A DNA stretch of 64,000 nt from contig NZ_LMCX01000001.1 in NCBI RefSeq assembly GCF_001425665.1, positions 1,521,028 to 1,585,027 of the forward strand. Reading direction: 5' to 3'. Shown here piece by piece: positions 8,189 through 16,230 of the stretch (position 1 is its first letter; each line of letters begins with the position of its first letter). The position numbers were made by a program, and so were the translations under genes. The notes beneath the pieces are model-generated. The model did not search any database and was not told where the DNA came from. It worked only from the letters and a program-made list of their open reading frames with translations. The stretch is from Yonghaparkia sp. Root332 (GTDB lineage: Bacteria > Actinomycetota > Actinomycetes > Actinomycetales > Microbacteriaceae).

Positions 8189-8281
8189 GGGCCGAGGGGA
8201 AGTGACTGATGTAAGGCGAATTCCGCCTTGACCCCGGAAGGGGCATCCGCCCCGCCCCCGGGGCCGTCAACTGGAGGAACC

Positions 8282-9115
8282 ATGCGCAACCGAATCCTCG
8301 CGGGCCTGGGCGTCGCCGCCCTCGCCACCGTGGGCATCGCTGCCCCCGCGAACGCCATCAGCGACACCTCGGCCGACCTCTACGTCGTCCACGCCTTCCC
8401 CGGCCTCACCGTCGACGTCTACGTCAACGACGGCGCCGAGCCGGCGCTCGCCGACTTCGAGCCCATGGACGTCGCGGGCCCGCTCGACCTTCCCGCCGGT
8501 GACTACAACTTCAAGGTCGTCGCCGCCGGTGGCGACCCGACCGTCCCCGAGGAGGTCGCGATCGAGCTCGACGCGACGCTCGCGGCCAACACCAGCTACA
8601 CCGCCGTCGCGCACCCGGCCGAGGACGGCACCCCGGTGCTCTCGGCCTTCGTGAACGACATCTCGGAGATCCCCGCGGGCGAGGGCAAGATCACCGTCCG
8701 TCACACCGCGCAGGTCGGGGCCGTCGACGTCCGCTCGGGAGACGCCGTCCTGATCGAGGCGCTCGCCAACCCGGACGAGGCCGACGTGCTCCAGCTCCCC
8801 GCTGACACCTACGCCGACATCAACGTCGTGCCGACCGGCACCGACACGCGCGCGATCGAGCTCGGCGATGTCGCGCTCCCCGCCGGCACGAACATCTTCG
8901 TCCACGCGTTCGGCCCCATGGAGGACGACACCTTCAGCGCCGTCATCTTCACGATCGACGGCCTGGGCGCGACGCCGGCCGAGATCCCCGCGGGTGAGGC
9001 CGGCCTCGGCCAGCAGCCGAACACGGGCCTGATCGCCGCCGGTGCGGCGCTCCTGCTCGCGCTCGCCGCGGCCGCGGTCATCGTCCGTCGTCAGACCGTC
9101 GGCGCCGAGCGCTGA
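8282..9115 (+). CDS. Secreted DUF4397 protein with sortase-like sorting signal (QPNTG)
   Basis: This 277-residue exported protein has an N-terminal signal peptide (RILAGLGVAALATVGIAAPANA, cleavage after about residue 25). Two DUF4397-type beta-rich segments follow, the first starting ADLYVVHAFPGLTVDVYVND. The C-terminus is built as a cell-wall sorting signal: QPNTG (residues 245-249), a hydrophobic helix (LIAAGAALLLALAAAAVIV) and a basic tail (RRQ). The motif departs from LPxTG by Q for L. The next gene encodes a class F sortase, which makes this the likely local substrate (inference). A strong ribosome site, GGAGG, precedes ATG 8282. Its role at the surface is unknown. Confidence 0.85.
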   Translation: MRNRILAGLGVAALATVGIAAPANAISDTSADLYVVHAFPGLTVDVYVNDGAEPALADFEPMDVAGPLDLPAGDYNFKVVAAGGDPTVPEEVAIELDATLAANTSYTAVAHPAEDGTPVLSAFVNDISEIPAGEGKITVRHTAQVGAVDVRSGDAVLIEALANPDEADVLQLPADTYADINVVPTGTDTRAIELGDVALPAGTNIFVHAFGPMEDDTFSAVIFTIDGLGATPAEIPAGEAGLGQQPNTGLIAAGAALLLALAAAAVIVRRQTVGAER

Positions 9116-9131
9116 TCGCGGTTTGCCTCAC

Positions 9132-9785
9132 ATGACGACGAGCGGGAGGGCGGCGCGAGCGATCGGGCTCACGGTCGCCGCCCTCCTGCTCCTCGCCGGG
9201 TGCGCTGCTCCGGAGCCGGAAACGGCTCCGGAGCAGCGTGCTTCCGACACGCCCCGCCCGACCCCCACCTCGACGGCGTTCACCGATCCGCGCGAGGCTC
9301 TGGACGCCCTGGCGGCCCGCGTCGCTCCGGCTCCGGTGTCGCTCTCCATCCCCGACCTGGGGATCGAGATGGACGTCCTTCCGCAGGGTCTCGACGAGCG
9401 CGGGGCGATGGCGCTGCCGGCCAGCGCCTTCGACGCCGGCTGGTACGAGTACAGCGCGGGCCCCGGCGCGAGCCAGGGCGCGACCGTCCTGGCCTCTCAT
9501 GTCTTCACCGTCGCCGAGGGAGAGGGCCCCTTCCTCCGGCTTCTCGACGCGCAGCCGGGTCAGCTCGTCGCGGTCGTGGACGCCGAGGGCGTCCGGCACG
9601 AGTACCGCATCTCGATGGTCGAGCAGATCTCCAAGGACGTCGTCCCGCTCGATCGCGTGTTCACCTCGGTGGGCGACCCCCATCTGGTGATGGTCACGTG
9701 CGGGGGCGACTACGACTACGGGTACGCCGGTGGCCGCGGCCGCTACGAGGACAACGTCATCATCACGGCGGAGCGGTTGTCATGA
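9132..9785 (+). CDS. Class F sortase with lipoprotein-type signal
   Basis: This 217-residue transpeptidase has sortase residues His123 (VLASHVFT), Cys190 (VMVTCGG) and Arg202/Arg204 (GGRGRYED), the triad that cleaves sorting signals and attaches proteins to the cell wall. The N-terminus ends in a lipobox (LLLLAGC, Cys24), so the enzyme may be lipid-anchored rather than held by a helix. A Pro/Thr/Glu-rich linker precedes the catalytic domain from about residue 50. It sits 16 bases after the DUF4397 gene and overlaps the ECF sigma gene (ATGA). The coding sequence just after the lipobox forms a perfect hairpin (9203-9238). No clear ribosome site is seen. Confidence 0.88.
   Translation: MTTSGRAARAIGLTVAALLLLAGCAAPEPETAPEQRASDTPRPTPTSTAFTDPREALDALAARVAPAPVSLSIPDLGIEMDVLPQGLDERGAMALPASAFDAGWYEYSAGPGASQGATVLASHVFTVAEGEGPFLRLLDAQPGQLVAVVDAEGVRHEYRISMVEQISKDVVPLDRVFTSVGDPHLVMVTCGGDYDYGYAGGRGRYEDNVIITAERLS
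9203..9238 (+). promoter_or_regulatory. GAAA-capped 16-bp hairpin inside the sortase coding sequence
   Basis: Bases 9203-9218 pair perfectly with 9223-9238 around a GAAA tetraloop (9219-9222). The hairpin encodes the residues right after the lipobox cysteine. Such a strong GNRA-capped stem could slow translation, mark an RNA-processing site or reduce expression of the downstream sortase-sigma genes. Any role is inference. Confidence 0.55.
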
Positions 9786-10426
9786 CAGCCCCGTTCGCTA
9801 CCATGGCGCGCACGGCCGATGCTCGTCCCGGCCGTTCGACGCACGGGGAGCGGAGCCGGCACGTGGTGGCAGCGATCGACGACGGCACCGAGCTCGCTCG
9901 GCGCTTCGTCGCCGGCGACGAGCGCGCGCTCGCCGACATCTACGGTCGGTGGAGCTCGCTCGTCTACTCCCTCGCCCTGCGCTCGCTCGGCGACGTCTCC
10001 GACGCGGAGGATGCCGCCCAGCGCGTCTTCGTGAAGGCGTGGCAGAGCCGCGAGCGCTACGACGCCAGTCGCGCCAGCCTCTCGGCGTGGCTCGTGGGCA
10101 TCACGCGCAACGTCATCGCCGACGCCCACGAGGCGCGGGCGCGCGAGCGGTCGATCACCGAGCAGCTCACCGCCATCACCTCGCCGGGCGAGTCGGCGGC
10201 CCCCGACGCGGAGCTCGCCGATCGCCTCGTCGTGGCCGACGAGATGGCGCGGCTCGAGCCCATCCCGCGCCAGGTCGTCGAGCTCGCGTTCTTCGACGAC
10301 CTGACCCATACGCAGATCGCCGACCGGCTCGGGATGCCCGTCGGCACCGTGAAGTCCCACATCAGACGCAGCCTCGCCCGGCTCCGAGACCGCATGGAGG
10401 TGACCCATGGAGCAGCACGACTCTGA
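9782..10426 (+). CDS. ECF-type RNA polymerase sigma factor
   Basis: This 214-residue cytosolic sigma factor of the sigma-70 ECF group has region 2 at about residues 40-105 (ALADIYGRWSSLVYSLALRS, then DAEDAAQRVFVKAWQ). Region 4 has a helix-turn-helix (FFDDLTHTQIADRLGMPVGTVKSHIRRSLARLR, residues about 172-205). ATG 9782 overlaps the sortase stop (ATGA), although GTG 9864 would give a more usual N-terminus. Its stop lies 20 bases inside the anti-sigma gene, so sigma and anti-sigma are co-translated. It is of the SigK/SigL kind and probably regulates the upstream DUF4397-sortase genes or envelope genes (inference). Confidence 0.88.
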   Translation: MTAPFATMARTADARPGRSTHGERSRHVVAAIDDGTELARRFVAGDERALADIYGRWSSLVYSLALRSLGDVSDAEDAAQRVFVKAWQSRERYDASRASLSAWLVGITRNVIADAHEARARERSITEQLTAITSPGESAAPDAELADRLVVADEMARLEPIPRQVVELAFFDDLTHTQIADRLGMPVGTVKSHIRRSLARLRDRMEVTHGAARL

Positions 10427-11231
10427 CCGCGCCGCGCACGATCGGTCGGATGACGACGCCCTGGCGCATCTCGACGCCGAGGCCATCGCGCTCATCGCCA
10501 TCGGCGAGGCGCCGTCCTCACTCGGCGAGTCGCGCCACCTCGCGGTCTGCCCCGCCTGCCGCTCCGAGCTCGACCAGCTGCACGGCGCCGCCGAGATCGC
10601 CCGCACCACGATCGGCGAGGGCGCGTTCGTCGCCCCGTCGTCGGCGGTCTGGGCGGGCATCCACCGCGAGCTCGGCCTCGCCGCCGACGTCCGCCCGCCC
10701 GGTCTCGACACCGACCCCGCATCCGAGCCGGTCGCCTCCGCCCCGGCCGCACCCGTGAGGAGCCTCGCCGACGAGCGCGCGCGCCGGGGCCGCATGCGTC
10801 GCCTGATCGCTCCCGTCGCCGGCATCGCGGCCGCAGCCGTCGCGGTCGGCGCCGTCGCGCTCTCCTGGGAGGCCCTGCGTCCCGCCCCCGAGTCCGTCAC
10901 CGTCGCCCGCGCGGCCCTCGACGCCCTCCCGGCCTGGCAGGGCTCGACCGGCACCGCGGTCGTGTCCGAGACCGCCGACGGCGAGCGGGTCGTCTCGATC
11001 GAGCTCGACGCCTCCGTCGAGGCGGACGGGGTCCGCGAGGTGTGGCTCCTCACTCCCGAGGTCGACGGGCTCATCAGCCTCGGCCTCCTCGAGGGCGGGT
11101 CGGGCACCTTCGTCATCCCCGACGGCATCGACCTGGCCGAGTACCCGATCGTCGACGTGAGCCTCGAGCCCGTCGACGGCGACCCCGCCCACTCGGGCGA
11201 CTCGATCGTCCGCGGCGCGCTCGACGTCTAG
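10407..11231 (+). CDS. RskA-like membrane anti-sigma factor
   Basis: This 274-residue single-pass membrane protein has an N-terminal cytoplasmic anti-sigma domain with a zinc-finger-like HLAVCPACRSEL motif (residues about 44-55). A membrane helix follows at about residues 133-152 (LIAPVAGIAAAAVAVGAVAL). An extracellular RskA-type domain (AWQGSTGTAVVSE, REVWLLTPEVDGLISLGLL) ends the protein. Such proteins hold an ECF sigma factor until proteolysis releases it. The gene overlaps the sigma gene by 20 bases. Its stop overlaps that of the convergent HdeD-like gene by four bases (CTAG). The PrsW-type protease at 5301 is a candidate site-1 protease, by family knowledge only. Confidence 0.85.
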   Translation: MEQHDSDRAAHDRSDDDALAHLDAEAIALIAIGEAPSSLGESRHLAVCPACRSELDQLHGAAEIARTTIGEGAFVAPSSAVWAGIHRELGLAADVRPPGLDTDPASEPVASAPAAPVRSLADERARRGRMRRLIAPVAGIAAAAVAVGAVALSWEALRPAPESVTVARAALDALPAWQGSTGTAVVSETADGERVVSIELDASVEADGVREVWLLTPEVDGLISLGLLEGGSGTFVIPDGIDLAEYPIVDVSLEPVDGDPAHSGDSIVRGALDV

Positions 11232-11767
11232 TCGGCCGAGCGGCTCGCGAGCACGCCGACTGCCACGAGGAGCAGGCCCGCCACGATGAGGAACGCCGCG
11301 CCGACCGCGATCACGGTCGCGAGCGCGGCCCCCGGCAGGGCGAGCACGAGGATGCCCGCGATGATCGACAGCGCGCACGTCGCGATCGCGAGGCCCCGCG
11401 GCGCGATCGCGGCATCGGGCATTCCGCCGAACAGCCCCGCGATGCCGTCGGTGATCCAGCCCACGCCCACGACGGTGACGAGTAGCGCGAGCCCGGCCCC
11501 GGGGCTCGCGATCGCGATGACGCCCGCGACGAGCACGAGCGCCCCGAGCGCGCCGACGAAGACGCGCAGCGCGCGGGGGAGCTGCGGCCCTCGGAGGGCG
11601 ACGAGCAGCCGGAGCGCGCCGACGACGAGCAGGTGCGCGCCGAACAGGACGGCGACGGTGACGAGCGTGGCCGCCGGCCAGGCGAGCGCGGCGACGCCGA
11701 GCAGGGCCGAGACGACGCCGGTGACGAGCAGGAGCGGGCGCGGGCGCGACGGAGCGTTCGAGGGCAT
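11228..11767 (-). CDS. HdeD-family membrane protein
   Basis: This 179-residue protein has about six short hydrophobic helices from residue 10 to 177, arranged as three helical pairs with Gly and Ala packing (LLVTGVVSALLGVAALAWP, FVGALGALVLVAGVIAIASP, ATCALSIIAGILVLALPGAA). This is the DUF308/HdeD layout, a family linked to acid stress in enterics but of unknown biochemical role here. ATG 11767 lies 6 nt after CACACT, a weak -10, with no ribosome site, so it may be leaderless. It converges on the anti-sigma gene with a four-base stop overlap. Confidence 0.75.
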   Translation of the reverse strand: MPSNAPSRPRPLLLVTGVVSALLGVAALAWPAATLVTVAVLFGAHLLVVGALRLLVALRGPQLPRALRVFVGALGALVLVAGVIAIASPGAGLALLVTVVGVGWITDGIAGLFGGMPDAAIAPRGLAIATCALSIIAGILVLALPGAALATVIAVGAAFLIVAGLLLVAVGVLASRSAD

Positions 11768-11802
11768 GATCCCAGTGTGCCCGACCCGCCGGTGCCCGCC
11801 GA

Positions 11803-12225
11803 TCAGTAGCGGTCGGGCTCCGGTGCCCGCACGAAGCGGCGCCCGGTGACCTCCTCGGGCAGGATCCTCACCCACCGGTACTTGAGGGTCGGCAGCCACG
11901 GCGAGAGCGGAAGCGTGTCGGCCGCGTCGATCTCGCTCTGCAGTTCGAGCCGTTCGGCGCGCCCCTTCGCCACGACGCTCCACGCCTCCTCGTCGGTGGC
12001 GCCGTCGATCTCGAAGGCGACGCGGTCGTTGATCGAGAGCTCGAGCAGCTTCGTGCCGGGCGCCGTGCGGAAGTAGAGCATCCGCTCATGGGTCGCGTAG
12101 TTCACGGGGAAGATGTCGACAGTGCCGGCCGCGGTGACGGCGAGCCGGCCGAGGCTGCGCGAGGCGAGGGCGTCCCAGCACTCGTCCGCCGTGAGCTCCG
12201 TGATGGGGCCGAGTCCGATGGTCAT
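11803..12225 (-). CDS. Pyridoxamine 5'-phosphate oxidase-like FMN-binding protein
   Basis: This 140-residue protein has the split-barrel flavin-binding fold typical of actinobacterial PNPOx-like proteins. The segments LASRSLGRLAVTAAGTVDIFPVNYATHERMLYFRT and VAFEIDGATDEEAWSVVAKGRAERL match strands and FMN-contact loops of the family. Substrate is unknown. F420- or flavin-dependent reductases and heme-binding proteins share this fold, so true pyridoxal-phosphate synthesis is not implied. AAAGGAGC precedes ATG 12225. It is read in the same direction as the HdeD-like gene 36 bases downstream. Confidence 0.8.
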   Translation of the reverse strand: MTIGLGPITELTADECWDALASRSLGRLAVTAAGTVDIFPVNYATHERMLYFRTAPGTKLLELSINDRVAFEIDGATDEEAWSVVAKGRAERLELQSEIDAADTLPLSPWLPTLKYRWVRILPEEVTGRRFVRAPEPDRY

Positions 12226-12305
12226 GAGGGGCTCCTTTCCGCTGCCCCTCATCTGACTCCAGGGGCAGGCGGCCGCGTCAGGGCCGAAAGTCCCCAGTCG
12301 GCCGC

Positions 12306-13484
12306 TCAGCGCGTGCAGGAGCCGGTGCTGACGCTCTCGCTCAGGCCGGGCGCGGCGGCGATGACGGGGTCGAGCTCCGCCATGGTGTGCGCGTAGCCGA
12401 TGTCCTCGCGGTTCTGCGCCTTGGCGAAGATCATGCCCACGACCGCGCCATCGAGGGAGAGCACGGGGCCTCCCGAGTTGCCGGGGTTCACGTCGGCGGC
12501 GAGCGTGTAGGTGTCGCGGGGGAAGGAGCCCTCCCCGTCGATCCCGGGCGAGATGATCGTGCCGACCTGCACGACCTCGGCGCCTCCGGAGACGAAGGGG
12601 CCGCCCCAGGGGTAGCCCTGCACCGCGCCGACATCGCCGACCCCCATCGTGTCGCCGAGGGGGAGGGTCGCGACGGGCAGGTCGTCGACCGCGACGACCG
12701 CGACGTCCTGCTGTCCGTCGAAGTAGACGACCCGACCGGCGAGGCCGCCGACGCCGGGGAACTCGATCGTCGGCTCGGTCACGCCCGCGACGACGTGCGC
12801 ATTGGTCAGCAGTCGATCCTCCGCGATCACGAACGCCGTCCCCGACTGCACCTGCCCGCACGCGTAGGCGGAGCCCGAGATGCGCCCGACCGACTGCCCG
12901 GCGCGCCGCAGCTCCGGGTTCTGCGCGTCGATGACGGGCGGGGGAGGCGGAGCGATGTCGCCGAGCGCGTCGGCGATGCGGGGGATGCCCTCGCTCACGA
13001 CGAGGCTGCGCACCTGGCCGAGCGCGCTCGCCACGGGGCCCGGGGTGAAGCGCTCGATCGTGCGGAGCACGGTCGAGTTCGCGGTGGTCGTCGACACGAG
13101 GGGGATGCCCAGGGCCGTGACGGTCGAGCCGACGAGGCTCATCACCAGGAGGGAGACGACGCCGCCCGCGATCGCGCCGCCCACGCGGTCGAGGGGTCGG
13201 GCGCGCCGCGCGACGCCGCGCCGCCAGACGTGGCCCAGGCGCTCGCCGAGGCTGAGCCCGCCCACGACGAGCAGCACGATGGCGAGGAAGACCGCGGTCG
13301 CCCTCCAGGTCGGCTCGGAGATCCACGTCGTGATGGGCGGGATGAGCAGGAAGGCGAGCACCGCGCCGAGCGCGGCCCCGATCACCGAGCCGAGCGTGAA
13401 GAGGAAGCCTGCGGCGGCCCCGCGCGCGATCGCGCCCGCGGCGAGCAGGAGGAGGAGCACGTCGAGCAGCAGCGGCAGCAGCAT
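12306..13484 (-). CDS. MarP-like membrane serine protease (CvpA plus trypsin-like domains)
   Basis: This 392-residue protein has four N-terminal membrane helices in a CvpA-like domain (residues about 1-120), followed by a periplasmic chymotrypsin/DegP-type protease domain. The triad is visible as the histidine of TNAHVVAG near residue 229, the aspartate of QQDVAVVAV near 262 and the serine of NPGNSGGPV near 336. Cysteines in SAYACGQ and TGSCTR could form the disulfide seen in MarP. In mycobacteria MarP protects against acid and oxidative stress. ATG 13484 is preceded by a weak G-rich site. It lies next to the restriction island and diverges from it. Confidence 0.88.
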   Translation of the reverse strand: MLLPLLLDVLLLLLAAGAIARGAAAGFLFTLGSVIGAALGAVLAFLLIPPITTWISEPTWRATAVFLAIVLLVVGGLSLGERLGHVWRRGVARRARPLDRVGGAIAGGVVSLLVMSLVGSTVTALGIPLVSTTTANSTVLRTIERFTPGPVASALGQVRSLVVSEGIPRIADALGDIAPPPPPVIDAQNPELRRAGQSVGRISGSAYACGQVQSGTAFVIAEDRLLTNAHVVAGVTEPTIEFPGVGGLAGRVVYFDGQQDVAVVAVDDLPVATLPLGDTMGVGDVGAVQGYPWGGPFVSGGAEVVQVGTIISPGIDGEGSFPRDTYTLAADVNPGNSGGPVLSLDGAVVGMIFAKAQNREDIGYAHTMAELDPVIAAAPGLSESVSTGSCTR

Positions 13485-13630
13485 CCGGCCCCCATTTCGA
13501 CTGTCGGCGTCGTCGGAATTCTTGCACGCCCTCCACGGCGCTGTCGGGTCTCGCACGTCGGGGGCCTCTGACAGACTTCCGGAGGAGCCGTCAACTCGGC
13601 TCGATGCACTGCGGAAGAGGTCTTCACCGA

Positions 13631-15139
13631 ATGGTCACCGGCGCCCTGAAGTCGAAAGTCGACGCCGTCTGGAACGCGTTCTGGACGGGCGGCATCGCCA
13701 ACCCGATCGAGGTGATCGAGCAGATCACCTACCTGCTCTTCATCCGTCGGCTCGATGAGCTCCAGCTGCTGGCCGAGAACCGCGCGCGGGTGACGGGCGA
13801 GCCCATCACGAAGCCCGTCTTCGGTGACGGCATGAGCGAGCCCCCCGGCCGTACGCCCCGCCCACTCGCCGACCTGCGCTGGTCGCGCTTCAAGAACCTC
13901 GACCCCGCCGCGATGTTCGAGGTCGTCGACGGCCACGTCTTTCCGTTCCTGCGGTCGATGGGCGAGCAGGGGTCGAGCTTCTCGGCCAATATGAAGGACG
14001 CGCGCTTCACGATTCCGACCCCGGCGCTGCTGGCGAAGGTCGTCGACCTGCTCGAGGCAATCCCGATGGATGACACCGATGCCAAGGGCGACATCTACGA
14101 GTACATGCTCAGCAAGCTCGCCACCTCGGGCACGAACGGGCAGTTCCGCACCCCGCGTCACATCATCCGGCTGATGGTCGACATGACGGCGCCGAAGCCG
14201 GGCGACCGCATCGTCGACCCCGCTGCCGGCACGGCCGGCTTCTTGACGGTCGCGAGCGAATACCTGCGCGAGCATCACCCCGAGATCTGGGCGGATGCCG
14301 CCAGTCGCGATCACTTCAACCGTCACGCCTTCAGCGGCTTCGATTCCGACGCCACCATGAGCCGTATCGGCAGCATGAACCTGCTGCTGCACGGCGTCGA
14401 GGCGGCCACGGTCGAGCGCCGTGACTCTCTCGCCGAGGGGGTCGGCGCCGACGACGGCGAGTTCTCGCTCGTGCTCGCCAACCCGCCGTTCGCGGGCTCG
14501 GTCGACGCCGAGTCGATCGCCAACGACCTCACACGCATCGTGAAGACGAAGAAGACCGAGCTGCTGTTCTTGGCGCTCATGCTGCGCGTCATGAAGAACG
14601 GCGGGCGCGCCGCGGTGATCGTTCCTGACGGAGTGCTCTTCGGCTCGTCGACCGCGCATAGAGACCTGCGCCGCATGCTGGTCGACGACCACAAGCTCGA
14701 CGCCGTGGTCAAGCTGCCCAGCGGCGTCTTCAAGCCCTATGCCGGGGTCTCCACCGCCATCCTCTTCTTCACCAAGACCAGTTCGGGCGGCACGGACCAC
14801 GTGTGGTTCTACAACGTGCAGAGCGACGGCTTCAGCCTCGACGACAAGCGCACCCCGCTCACGTCGAGCGACCTGTCCGACGTGCTCGCCCGCTGGCAGA
14901 CGCTGACGGACGCTGACTCACCCGAGGCGGAACGCCCTCGAACCGCGCAGAGCTTTCTGGTGCCTCGCCAGGAGATCGTCGACGCCGGCTACGACCTCAG
15001 CCTCAACCGCTACAAGGAGGTCGAGCACGACGAGGTCGAGCACCGCGACCCCCTCGAGATCATCACCGAGCTGCAGGCCCTCGAGGCCGAGATCGCCGCG
15101 GCCACCGCCTCTCTCGCCGAGTCTTTGAAGGGTGTTTAG
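13631..15139 (+). CDS. hsdM: Type I restriction-modification DNA methyltransferase subunit
   Basis: This 502-residue adenine-N6 methyltransferase subunit has an HsdM N-terminal helical domain (VWNAFWTGGIANPIEVIEQITYLLFIRRLDE). The SAM motif DPAAGTAGF is near residue 196 and the catalytic NPPF near residue 284. A late helix (residues about 470-500) would contact HsdS. It should methylate the sequence chosen by HsdS and, with HsdR, form the restriction complex. ATG 13631 is preferred because MVTGALKSKVDAVWNAFW matches family N-termini; GTG or ATG codons upstream are possible. HsdS follows after two bases, so the two are co-translated. Confidence 0.93.
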   Translation: MVTGALKSKVDAVWNAFWTGGIANPIEVIEQITYLLFIRRLDELQLLAENRARVTGEPITKPVFGDGMSEPPGRTPRPLADLRWSRFKNLDPAAMFEVVDGHVFPFLRSMGEQGSSFSANMKDARFTIPTPALLAKVVDLLEAIPMDDTDAKGDIYEYMLSKLATSGTNGQFRTPRHIIRLMVDMTAPKPGDRIVDPAAGTAGFLTVASEYLREHHPEIWADAASRDHFNRHAFSGFDSDATMSRIGSMNLLLHGVEAATVERRDSLAEGVGADDGEFSLVLANPPFAGSVDAESIANDLTRIVKTKKTELLFLALMLRVMKNGGRAAVIVPDGVLFGSSTAHRDLRRMLVDDHKLDAVVKLPSGVFKPYAGVSTAILFFTKTSSGGTDHVWFYNVQSDGFSLDDKRTPLTSSDLSDVLARWQTLTDADSPEAERPRTAQSFLVPRQEIVDAGYDLSLNRYKEVEHDEVEHRDPLEIITELQALEAEIAAATASLAESLKGV

Positions 15140-15141
15140 CT

Positions 15142-16230
15142 GTGTGGTCGACCTTTCGTCTGGAGGACATCGCCCGCGTCGTTGCGGGGGGCAAGAGCGG
15201 CCTTAGTGGGAAGCACTTCGTCGACAATGGGTATCCCGCCTATGGAGCGGGCGGATTGAACGGATTTCTCCCCACCTGGGAGCACGAAGACGGAGCCGTC
15301 GTTCTCTCCTCTATTGGCGCACGATGTGGAAAATGCTTCTTGCCGTCAGGCAAGTGGTCGAGTCTTGCGAACACGCAGCTGATATTCCCGGACCCTAATC
15401 TCGCTGATCGCAAGTTTCTTTGGTACTTACTTGACGATGAATCACGTTGGCACCGTTCCGGCAGCGCTCAGCCGTACATCAAGCCTTCCGATGTGAAGAC
15501 TCATCGTGTGACGCTCCCACCACTTCCAGAGCAGCGCCGGATTGTCTCCATTCTTGATGAGGCGGCCTACGTTGTCCGCGGGATCTCTAGGAGAACGCAA
15601 TTCCTCGATGAGCTCGCGGGGGCCGAGTTTCACCGGGTTGTTTCCGAATCGTCGAAGCACCGATTTCGCTTGAGCGAGATCGCGGAGATCGTTGGCGGCT
15701 CAACGCCGAAGTCTGCGGTCGTGGAATATTGGGACGGCGACGTTTCGTGGATCACGCCGGCCGATCTATCACGGCGGCGGGATGTCCTAATTACGGAGAC
15801 TAATCGCCGAATCTCCTCGTCGGGGCTCCGGTCAATTGGGGGTCGCTTGCTGCCGGTGGGAAGTGTGCTCTTGAGCTCACGGGCGCCCATCGGCCTCACT
15901 GGCATCGTCGGTGTGCCGATGTGCACCAACCAGGGTTTCAAGAGTCTTGTGCCTGACGCATCGTTAGTTGACTCAATGTTTCTTTACTGGTGGCTTCGTT
16001 CGAATCGCTCGACACTGGAAAGCCGAGGCGTCGGAGCAACGTTCAAGGAGCTGAGCAAAGCCGCGACTGAATCACTGGACATCGATCTTCCGCCGCTCGA
16101 TGTGCAGCGGAATTTCGCGGCCGTCGCGTGGAAGGTAGAAAAAGCTCGATTGGAGTCCGTCAGGCAACACAAAGTCGCTGAGTTGCTGATGGATTCGCTC
16201 ATGTCCCGAGCGCTAGAGGGGAAACTGTGA
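15142..16230 (+). CDS. hsdS: Type I restriction-modification specificity subunit
   Basis: This 362-residue protein has two target-recognition domains with the usual repeated architecture. The first (residues 1-135) ends in VTLPPLPEQRRIVSILDEA and the second (about 170-330) in LDIDLPPLDVQRNFAAVAWKVE; each is followed by a coiled spacer helix. It sets the bipartite DNA target. The GTG start lies 2 bases after hsdM with GAAGGG upstream. Base and codon use are clearly more A/T-rich than the neighbours, with runs such as cgatttcgcttgagcg and frequent TCA, TTG and AGA codons. This suggests recent exchange of recognition domains. The stop overlaps the Mrr-like gene (GTGA). Confidence 0.9.
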   Translation: MWSTFRLEDIARVVAGGKSGLSGKHFVDNGYPAYGAGGLNGFLPTWEHEDGAVVLSSIGARCGKCFLPSGKWSSLANTQLIFPDPNLADRKFLWYLLDDESRWHRSGSAQPYIKPSDVKTHRVTLPPLPEQRRIVSILDEAAYVVRGISRRTQFLDELAGAEFHRVVSESSKHRFRLSEIAEIVGGSTPKSAVVEYWDGDVSWITPADLSRRRDVLITETNRRISSSGLRSIGGRLLPVGSVLLSSRAPIGLTGIVGVPMCTNQGFKSLVPDASLVDSMFLYWWLRSNRSTLESRGVGATFKELSKAATESLDIDLPPLDVQRNFAAVAWKVEKARLESVRQHKVAELLMDSLMSRALEGKL

